Shown here piece after piece: positions 5,903 through 11,681 of a stretch of 16,794 nucleotides of DNA; positions within the stretch are counted from its first letter, which is position 1; every line of letters begins with the position of its first letter. Source of the DNA: an uncultured bacterium (GTDB lineage: Bacteria; Cyanobacteriota; Vampirovibrionia; Gastranaerophilales; Gastranaerophilaceae). Below the pieces are notes generated by a model. It did no database searches. It had not been told where the DNA came from and saw only the letters and a list, made by a program, of their open reading frames with translations. The position numbers and the translations under genes were made by a program. The stretch is from positions 1-16,794 of the forward strand of contig USGC01000019.1 of NCBI GenBank assembly GCA_900554095.1, in the 5' to 3' direction.

Positions 5903-7917
5903 TCTTTTATTCTGACTATATAATTTGGAACGTTTTGAGATATTAATTGTTTAAGAATTGGTGAAATTTCTTTTCCTAAAGAACTTCTTGCTATTATATC
6001 TAGCTCCCAAAATGATATTGGTGTGTTGATTGAGAATTCAAACAATATATCGCAATTACTAATGTCTCTAGTTTGTTCTTTGCTATTTTTCTTATTTATA
6101 TAAGCACCAACAGAAATAATATTAAAATCAGAATAATATACTTCTGTATCACATATTTTCCATTTATCATCACATAATACTACGCTTGGAGTAAAGCCCA
6201 TTAAGTATTCAATATAATTTTTTAAGCCATTACCTACATCATATTCTAAGTCAGATTTATTTTCTTTTGATTCAATTGAAAGCAAAAGAGGTTTTTCTCC
6301 AATAAATAGTTCCAAAATATGATCGGGTCTTTTTCCTGTTTCACTTACTCTTGGGAGAGATAGCCATTTATAAAGAGTGCCTTGATATATAACAGATATT
6401 CCACTCCAATCACCTCCTGGAGGATTGCATAATCCTTCAAAACAAATATCTTTCATAAAATATTTAAATATTGAATGTATTAGAGTATCGACATCATCTT
6501 CATGATAGCTATTTGGATATATGTTTATTGCTGGAATTACGAAAGAGCCAGTCGTCTGTTTTTCAAGAAAATGTTTTTTTATCTCACAATTATCAAAAAA
6601 TTGTTCAGCTATTTTGCTATCGTCTCCTAAAATTACAGAATCAATTAACAAATAATTTGTTAAAGAAAGTAAAGATTTCCATAACCCATTAATGTTAGAC
6701 AAATTTATAGGATCATTATTCAAAAGCTTATAGTGTTTAGAAATAATTGGACCATATAAAAACGTAAAAATATCAACATTTTCGTTCGTAAGCATAGTTA
6801 TTAATGGTAAAATACCTCTATCTGGTCTATTATCATCACCCCGTGGTTTAAATCCTTTTATCATACATATCATTAAATCTTTTTTATCATTAATTAACGT
6901 TTTAGCAATACTTTTATCCAATCTATATGTTTCAATGATTTGGTCTGCAAATATATTTCTCCTATTTGCTGGAATAATACCAAAAGGTAAATCTTCTGAT
7001 ATTATTCCAATACTTAATTCTCTTACGATTTCCGAAAATCTAGACACTTTTCCATGTGTTGATTTTTCAGCAATTATTTTTTTAAATTTGAGGTTGTTAA
7101 CTTTTTTTGAATATTCTTCTATTGGTATAGAATTGTTATATATATTAAACCAATCTTTTGAATTTAATTGTGTGGAAGACATTTTTTGAGATAAAAATGT
7201 AACCATTTTCATATTTTTGTTCAACAAAACGTTCTCAATTGTTTTAGAGTCAAGACCAATCATCTTATTTAACATAAAATTACCGATATCATTTTCTGAG
7301 AAAATTGAAGTATCAAAATTTTTTAAGGCTGGATCTTGATTGGGCTGAAATTCTTCAGATTTTATGTATGCCTGCACAGTAAAAAAGTTATGATTTTTTG
7401 AAAAATTTATAAAGCTGTATGGCACAGCTGGATTAGGAAAACGTAAATTTTTTCTTACTCTTGTTTCAGTATCTAGTTCATATTTTACAAAATCAACTAT
7501 ATATAAGTATGGACAGCTTGTTCTTCCTACAGAATATGCTCTACCACTTCTTTGCCAAGCCTGATTTCCAGCTTGTAATGCACTACAAAATTCAATTGCA
7601 TAAAGTATTTTTTCTTGTCCCTGATTTACTTTAGTTACAATAGCATCTGGGGTTTCATTCAAAAAACCTCCACAGGCTCGTAATGCATCAAAAATATCCG
7701 AAGACCATCTTTTTCTGTTGTTTTTACAAAAACCAGGAAAAAGTTCAATGTTCCATTCGTATTTATTGGATAAGTAAGAAAAGGTAACTTCAATTTGAGG
7801 ACATGATGGGGATACAAAAGAACGCGAACATTTTATAACACAGACATTTTGTAAAATAAAATCTACAATTCGTTCACATTCAACAATATTATCACCATGT
7901 ATACGGTATGTTTCCAT
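5899..7917 (-). CDS. Large putative restriction endonuclease, PD-(D/E)XK type
   Basis: The 672-residue protein matches no family I can name. Near the C-terminus it has a clear PD-(D/E)XK nuclease signature: P531-D532, then hydrophobic strands, then E549-S-K551, preceded by a conserved-looking block N-P-P-G-G-D-W-S-G-I-S (498-508). A second, less canonical candidate lies at P90-D91 ... I-E109-F-C, followed by a polar helix with N-Q-A-W-Q-R-S-G-R-A (118-127). A third motif-like block, F-K-P-R-G-D-D-N-R-P-D-R-G (356-368), has no assigned role. The context, two adenine methyltransferases ending convergently against it, makes it the likely restriction enzyme of that pair (inference). There is no signal peptide or membrane segment. 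The start ATG 7917 has no strong ribosome site; a perfect TATAAT lies only 24 bases upstream, giving a very short leader. Confidence 0.72.
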   Translation of the reverse strand: METYRIHGDNIVECERIVDFILQNVCVIKCSRSFVSPSCPQIEVTFSYLSNKYEWNIELFPGFCKNNRKRWSSDIFDALRACGGFLNETPDAIVTKVNQGQEKILYAIEFCSALQAGNQAWQRSGRAYSVGRTSCPYLYIVDFVKYELDTETRVRKNLRFPNPAVPYSFINFSKNHNFFTVQAYIKSEEFQPNQDPALKNFDTSIFSENDIGNFMLNKMIGLDSKTIENVLLNKNMKMVTFLSQKMSSTQLNSKDWFNIYNNSIPIEEYSKKVNNLKFKKIIAEKSTHGKVSRFSEIVRELSIGIISEDLPFGIIPANRRNIFADQIIETYRLDKSIAKTLINDKKDLMICMIKGFKPRGDDNRPDRGILPLITMLTNENVDIFTFLYGPIISKHYKLLNNDPINLSNINGLWKSLLSLTNYLLIDSVILGDDSKIAEQFFDNCEIKKHFLEKQTTGSFVIPAINIYPNSYHEDDVDTLIHSIFKYFMKDICFEGLCNPPGGDWSGISVIYQGTLYKWLSLPRVSETGKRPDHILELFIGEKPLLLSIESKENKSDLEYDVGNGLKNYIEYLMGFTPSVVLCDDKWKICDTEVYYSDFNIISVGAYINKKNSKEQTRDISNCDILFEFSINTPISFWELDIIARSSLGKEISPILKQLISQNVPNYIVRIKD

Positions 7918-7940
7918 TTTTTAATAACACCAAAAGTCTA

Positions 7941-7946
7941 ATTATA
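7941..7946 (-). promoter_or_regulatory. -10 box candidate for the nuclease gene
   Basis: The minus strand has TATAAT here, about 24 bases before ATG 7917, implying a leader of about 15-20 bases. No good -35 box is found at 16-18 bases, so the promoter may be weak or need an activator. Confidence 0.4.
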
Positions 7947-8135
7947 GCCTTATTTTAGCAAAACTTTATAAAGAAACAAGGTCGTTTGTTATTTTTTTCA
8001 TAAAAAAGCAATCCCATCCAAATCGTAGCAAAATGTCGTTGGCAACTAGTGTTTTAGGGGCTCCCGAATTAGAAAATACACCGCATGATGTAAATAGTTA
8101 ATGAGCAAAACGACTATTTATGAAAGGAAAAAGTT
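7947..8135. other. Gap between cargo cluster and the small operon
   Basis: No gene is visible. The base composition changes here from the very AT-rich cargo to a more balanced region. It includes an inverted repeat in front of the small operon: TAAATAGT (8091-8098) and ACTATTTA (8113-8120), eight perfect pairs with a 14-base spacer, a possible operator for the genes starting at 8136. Confidence 0.4.
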
Positions 8136-8267
8136 ATGTGGTATGTAAAATTAAATAACACAATTCTCCCAACTCCGTATCAATATTTCAGCGATTGTCT
8201 GGCTGAGTGTCAAAGATTGCACCGAACAATGATTGCCGTTTGTACTGAACCGGTTTTAATTAAGTAA
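8136..8267 (+). CDS. Small ORF, 43 aa, first gene of a three-gene operon
   Basis: ATG 8136 lies behind a good ribosome site (GAAAGGAAAAAG) and the frame runs to TAA 8265-8267. The product starts M-W-Y-V-K-L-N-N-T-I-L-P-T-P-Y and contains three cysteines (C21, C25 and C36). A TAAGTAAGGAG sequence at its stop doubles as the ribosome site of the next gene, so the two are tightly linked. No family is recognised and no membrane segment is seen. The coding claim rests on the ribosome site, the spacing and the coherent composition; it is short enough that chance cannot be excluded. Confidence 0.55.
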   Translation: MWYVKLNNTILPTPYQYFSDCLAECQRLHRTMIAVCTEPVLIK

Positions 8268-8279
8268 GGAGATAGTGTT

Positions 8280-8537
8280 ATGTTGAAGAATTTTGAAAAC
8301 TGGCTTTTGCAAAACAATTATAAACCAACCACCGCAGCAGATTATATGGGCAGAATTGAAAGACTTTGCAGAAACGAACAGTTTACGCTTGCCCATCTGG
8401 TTGAAAATATCGCTTCTATCCTGCCTCAATATGAAATAACCGGTGAAAAATCAAGCTATGGTAAAAGAAGTCATACATCAGTCAGACAGGCTTTGAGACG
8501 TTTCAAAATGTTTCTTGCTTCTGAAAAATTGGCTTAA
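8280..8537 (+). CDS. Stand-alone recombinase core-binding-like (SAM-like) domain, 85 aa
   Basis: The 85-residue product resembles the N-terminal core-binding domain of tyrosine recombinases. It has the opening F-E-N-W-L-L-Q-N-N-Y-K-P-T-T-A-A-D-Y, several short helices, and a final helix R-Q-A-L-R-R-F-K-M-F-L. No catalytic domain follows. The ribosome site AAGGAG lies eight bases before ATG 8280. Downstream, the DUF3768 gene begins only ten bases after the stop. It could be a DNA-binding accessory factor, an excisionase-like helper, or a relic of a recombinase that lost its catalytic half; clean start, stop and spacing favour a functional small gene. The fold assignment is from pattern only. 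Confidence 0.65.
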   Translation: MLKNFENWLLQNNYKPTTAADYMGRIERLCRNEQFTLAHLVENIASILPQYEITGEKSSYGKRSHTSVRQALRRFKMFLASEKLA

Positions 8538-8547
8538 GAGGTGTGTT

Positions 8548-8865
8548 ATGACAGATATTAAAACCTTAAATGACAATCTTCGTAAACATCTTACTGGTGG
8601 AAGAGTAATGCTAACTGCTGGTATAAATGCTAAATCACAAGATGATATTGCAAAAATCTTATCAGAAGTCAGACAGTTTAATCATTTTACCGAAGCTAAC
8701 GATCCTTATAATGAACACGATTTTGGCAGTTTTGATTATAAAGGTGAAAAAATCTTCTGGAAAATCGATTACTATGACAAGAGTTATCAATACTTATCAG
8801 AGGATCCTGCCAATCCAAATTTAACAAATCGTGTTATGACCGTTATGCTGGCAAGCGAGTATTAA
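8548..8865 (+). CDS. DUF3768 family protein
   Basis: The 105-residue protein shows the DUF3768 pattern: L-N-D-N-L-R-K near the N-terminus, T-G-G-R-V-M-L-T-A-G-I, then F-T-E-A-N-D-P-Y-N-E-H-D-F-G, F-W-K-I-D-Y-Y-D, D-P-A-N-P and the end R-V-M-T-V-M-L-A-S-E-Y. These small proteins are frequent on alphaproteobacterial plasmids and islands; their function is unknown. The start is set at ATG 8548 because AGAGGTG lies just upstream and the family begins close to this point. The frame remains open upstream to an ATG at 8515, which would overlap the previous gene and add a non-family extension. It is the last gene of the operon starting at 8136. Confidence 0.88.
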   Translation: MTDIKTLNDNLRKHLTGGRVMLTAGINAKSQDDIAKILSEVRQFNHFTEANDPYNEHDFGSFDYKGEKIFWKIDYYDKSYQYLSEDPANPNLTNRVMTVMLASEY

Positions 8866-8906
8866 ACAACTTTTATTAACTGTTCCATAGATAAAGTTTA
8901 TAATTT

Positions 8907-8947
8907 AGCCCGGTTTGATTGATTTCAGGTCGGGCTTATGTTTTACT
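8907..8947 (+). terminator. Terminator candidate after DUF3768
   Basis: AGCCCGGTTT (8907-8916) pairs as RNA with AGGTCGGGCT (8927-8936), ten pairs including three G-U wobbles, followed by TATGTTTTAC. The T tract is interrupted, so strength is uncertain. It sits about 40 bases after the DUF3768 stop. Confidence 0.5.
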
Positions 8948-9050
8948 TATTTTATCTAATTCGCTTGTTTCTGGGCTGTTTATGGAGAAATGGGAGGTAT
9001 CTTTGGTAAAAAAGTTAGTTAGTTTCAAATTTATTCGGTAAAAAACTCAT

Positions 9051-9113
9051 TATTAGGTAATATCAGGTAAAAATATATTTACATTAAAAAAAATATCAGG
9101 TAATATTAGGTAA
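9051..9113. repeat. Phased TATYAGGTAA decamer array upstream of fic
   Basis: Four exact TATYAGGTAA decamers occur as two head-to-tail pairs: 9051-9060 with 9061-9070, and 9094-9103 with 9104-9113. Shorter GGTAA cores also occur at 9005, 9037 and 9130. Spacings between GGTAA cores are 32, 19, 10, 33, 10 and 21, all close to whole turns of the helix. All copies point the same way, toward the Fic gene. This is the pattern of an operator array for a cooperative DNA-binding protein, possibly the winged helix of the Fic protein itself (inference). Confidence 0.75.
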
Positions 9114-9146
9114 TAGTTTCTCTTTAATCGGTAATGCGGAGTGCCT

Positions 9147-10211
9147 ATGCCCAATATAAAAGATATTAAAATAACACCGGAAATGCTGACTAAAATTGCT
9201 GAAATCGACCACTTTAACGGGATTTGGCAAGGAGGTTTCAGCAGTATCGGTCGGGAACAGCTTAAAGTTATGAAACGTATCGCAACGATTGAGTCTGTCG
9301 GTTCGTCTAATCGTATTGAAGGCAATAAGATGAGCGATAACGAGATTGAAGAGTTGTTTAGCGCGATAAATAAAAAATCTTTCAAATCCCGTGACGAAGA
9401 GGAAGTAGCCGGATATGCCGATTTAATCAATACGATTTTTGATAATTATCAGGATATTCCGCTCTCTGAAAACTACATCAAACAACTTCACCAGATTTTG
9501 CTGCGTTACTCTTCCAAAGATGAACGCCATCGCGGAGATTACAAAAAAGATAGTAATCGTGTTGCGGCTTTTGATGCAGACGGTCACGAAATCGGCTCTA
9601 TTTTTGAAACAGCAACACCTTTTGATACGCCCAGATTGATGAGAGAACTGGTTGAATGGGCCAATGATAACTTTAAAGACGGTTATTTTCATCCGATTAT
9701 TGTAATTGGTATATTTATTGTTCACTTTTTGGCTATCCATCCTTTTACCGATGGAAACGGAAGAATGTCCAGAGCCTTAACAGCGTTGCTTATGTTAAAA
9801 TATGGGTACAGTTATATGCCGTATGCGTCTATGGAATCAATTGTTGAAGTCAGCAAAGAAGGTTACTATCGTGCTTTAAGAGGAACGCAAAAATCTATCT
9901 GGTCAGAAAAAGTTAATTACGAACCATGGCTGACATTTTTTATCACGTCTTTGCAAAAACAAAAAAGGTTGTTGGAAGAAAAAATCAGTCATGTTCAGGC
10001 ACAAGAAAGTGAAAAACTGTCTGGAACAGCTAAAAATATTTTGGAATTATTTGCCAAACAACCGGAATGGACGGTTACTAAAATTACGGATGAATTGGGC
10101 AAGAATATGGAAACCGTAAAAAAATCCGTGCAGTCGTTAATAAAAAAAGGATATTTAATTAAACACGGCACAACCAAAGCAGTTTTTTATACCTTGAAAA
10201 AGCCGTTATAA
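9147..10211 (+). CDS. Fic family AMP-transferase-like protein with C-terminal winged helix
   Basis: Fic enzymes usually transfer AMP from ATP to a protein hydroxyl. In this 354-residue protein the Fic motif is complete: H198-P-F-T-D-G-N-G-R206. The N-terminal inhibitory segment S-S-N-R-I-E58-G-N carries the S-x-x-x-E-(G/N) signature whose glutamate blocks ATP, so this is the self-inhibited class II form. The C-terminal part (about 285-350) looks like a winged helix DNA-binding domain (E-L-F-A-K-Q-P-E-W-T-V-T-K-I, then K-K-S-V-Q-S-L-I-K-K-G-Y-L). The start is set at ATG 9147 because GGAG at 9138-9141 lies five bases upstream; the in-frame GTG 9141 would overlap that ribosome site. No Doc- or FicA-like antitoxin is adjacent, as expected for class II. 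The 3' end overlaps the convergent Rep-like gene by six bases. Confidence 0.93.
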   Translation: MPNIKDIKITPEMLTKIAEIDHFNGIWQGGFSSIGREQLKVMKRIATIESVGSSNRIEGNKMSDNEIEELFSAINKKSFKSRDEEEVAGYADLINTIFDNYQDIPLSENYIKQLHQILLRYSSKDERHRGDYKKDSNRVAAFDADGHEIGSIFETATPFDTPRLMRELVEWANDNFKDGYFHPIIVIGIFIVHFLAIHPFTDGNGRMSRALTALLMLKYGYSYMPYASMESIVEVSKEGYYRALRGTQKSIWSEKVNYEPWLTFFITSLQKQKRLLEEKISHVQAQESEKLSGTAKNILELFAKQPEWTVTKITDELGKNMETVKKSVQSLIKKGYLIKHGTTKAVFYTLKKPL

Positions 10212-10835
10212 ACCAAAAAGACATTCAGAAAATATGATCCTGTCGCTGTCAAATTTGCCATTCCAATAAATTTTAATTTCTTTGGTGCAATACTTTTCTA
10301 CTTTATCTAAATGCTTTTCTATCAAATCAAGTTCTAAACAATAACCAGGTAATCCCAACTTTATATTTGTTTTTAAAATGGCATTTTGTAATTCTTGTTC
10401 TGTAAATTTGCCTTGGTTTAATAAAATATGATAATGCCAGTCGTCAGATGTCCCGTTTTCTGAAAATACAATAAAAGGCAAATGATGTTTGTTCCAATGT
10501 TTACCCAATAAACTTTTTTCAAAAATTTTCATAATCATACGCAAATGACTTCTGGAATTATCAGCATTATTTGATTTCCAATTTTCAGGAAGCTGTATCG
10601 TAAAAAGGTGTGTCGGCTTATATTCTTTACCTATCCACTCGTTTAATATTTTTCTTACATTATCTGCTTTTAAACGACTTTTATAACAAAATAACGATTT
10701 TACAAAAGAATCCATTTTTTGACTGTCGGTGTTGAAATATTTATTTAGTATAGGATTGCTTAGGTCAGGGCTAAATCGTTTATCACGGAATGATTTAGGC
10801 TGATTCATGTGTGTGTTTTGAAGCTGTTTTGGCAT
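10206..10835 (-). CDS. HUH-type Rep-like endonuclease (single Tyr)
   Basis: The 209-residue protein shows the three motifs of HUH replication initiators in order: motif I T75-H-L-F-T-I-Q-L, motif II W133-H134-Y-H136-I-L-L (metal-binding HUH), and motif III Y182-C-T-K185 (YxxK, nicking tyrosine plus lysine). Rep enzymes of this kind nick one strand at a hairpin origin and start rolling-circle replication. No helicase domain is attached. Beyond the motifs I cannot name the family; related folds occur in plasmid and phage Reps, relaxases and transposases. A long inverted repeat lies 52-93 bases upstream of its start (10887-10928). No strong ribosome site precedes ATG 10835. Its C-terminus overlaps the Fic gene by six bases, tail to tail. 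The HUH call is from visible motifs only, not a database match. Confidence 0.65.
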   Translation of the reverse strand: MPKQLQNTHMNQPKSFRDKRFSPDLSNPILNKYFNTDSQKMDSFVKSLFCYKSRLKADNVRKILNEWIGKEYKPTHLFTIQLPENWKSNNADNSRSHLRMIMKIFEKSLLGKHWNKHHLPFIVFSENGTSDDWHYHILLNQGKFTEQELQNAILKTNIKLGLPGYCLELDLIEKHLDKVEKYCTKEIKIYWNGKFDSDRIIFSECLFGL

Positions 10836-10886
10836 TTTTCAATCATTTGGGGATAGAATAGGATTTTAACTATTTGAATCGTAAAG

Positions 10887-10928
10887 TTTATCTTATCTGC
10901 GATACAATAAATCGGCTTATAAGATAAA
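10887..10928. repeat. 10-bp inverted repeat upstream of the Rep-like gene (origin or operator candidate)
   Basis: TTTATCTTAT (10887-10896) and ATAAGATAAA (10919-10928) are perfectly complementary. The 22-base spacer holds a smaller CGAT/ATCG pair around ACAATAA, so an extended cruciform is possible. Being next to a HUH-type gene, it could be a nicking origin or a binding site for the Rep protein. Confidence 0.5.
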
Positions 10929-11635
10929 GTAATGAATAAGTTAGAATGGGACGCAAACGTATTATTCTATTGCTTATCGTTATTTTTGAATCGTTGATAG
11001 TTTGGGATATATGTTCATAGTAAAGTTTTATTGTTTTCATAAAATTCTCTCTTTAACTTTGAAGTTAGAAGTTAATATTGTTGTTTATAAGTTTATTGTT
11101 TAACAATGTTTAGTTGTATTTGTTTTTATAAAGATTTAAGTATAATAATAACAAAGGACCCGTTTTTCGTTTCCTCGTATCCCTGACTATATAAAATAGT
11201 AAAAATGACGGCATTTAACGCTTTCGGCACTCGTCTTTTCAGGTTTCCAGATACAATATAATAGAATTGCGTTTTTTCATAAAAACTTGTGCGAGAATTT
11301 TTAAAATGCGTTTTTTCTTAAAATTCCAAGCGTAGTGAAAAAAGTTATTTATATTTTTGTCTCGCGCGTAAAGGCCTTTGTAAAATTGTTCATTAAAAAA
11401 TTTTTTACTCTGGGTCGGGGATATGTGCGGCAGGGAGGAGGCCGGAAGATAGTTGCTCCAGGTAGGATACACAGCTCAGGGTCCTGTACGGTTATATTAT
11501 AAGAACTCGTGCATCTTAACCAAACCGGTCGGAATGACATTAAAAGAAAAAACTTCGGAAAACATGAAATAAAGTTTATTTGGCTGATAATACCACAAGA
11601 AAATGCTGTTCTACATTATATCAGCCGATAAAAAA
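10929..11635. other. Long intergenic region without a convincing gene
   Basis: About 700 AT-rich bases lie between the Rep-like gene and the solitary methyltransferase. Seen here: a palindrome ATTGTT-T-AACAAT (11095-11107), an 11-base direct repeat TGCGTTTTTTC (11268-11278 and 11307-11317), a GC-rich patch at about 11407-11491 out of keeping with its surroundings, and an inverted pair GGCTGAT (11582-11588) / ATCAGCC (11620-11626). Two short open frames on the minus strand (11239-11472 and 11349-11540) overlap in different frames, lack ribosome sites and have no recognisable protein character. An origin, a structured RNA or a decayed gene could lie here. Confidence 0.4.
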
Positions 11636-11662
11636 GCGCCGGTACTGTGGTAATACCGACGC
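11629..11662 (-). terminator. Terminator of the solitary C5 methyltransferase
   Basis: The minus strand reads GCGTCGGTA (11662-11654), a nine-base loop, TACCGGCGC (11644-11636), then TTTTTTATC. It has nine stem pairs with one G-U wobble and starts about 20 bases after the stop codon. Confidence 0.85.
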
Positions 11663-11681
11663 CAAAATCAAGGATTTTGCG

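Noticed and set aside
8515..8547. Upstream extension of the DUF3768 gene to ATG 8515
   Set aside because: It overlaps the preceding gene, and a good ribosome site precedes ATG 8548, where the family pattern begins.
9005..9134. GGTAA repeats as a CRISPR array
   Set aside because: Repeats are only ten bases, spacers are unequal and low-complexity, and no cas genes are present.
9141..9146. GTG 9141 as the Fic start
   Set aside because: GTG 9141 lies within the ribosome site GGAG (9138-9141) that is correctly spaced for ATG 9147.
9423..9740. Minus-strand open frame of 105 codons inside the Fic gene
   Set aside because: It is antisense to a clear Fic domain with catalytic motif; a shadow frame.
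11239..11540. Two overlapping minus-strand open frames (77 and 63 codons)
   Set aside because: They overlap in different frames, have no ribosome site, and cross the sharp change from GC-rich patch to AT-rich DNA; neither looks like a protein.
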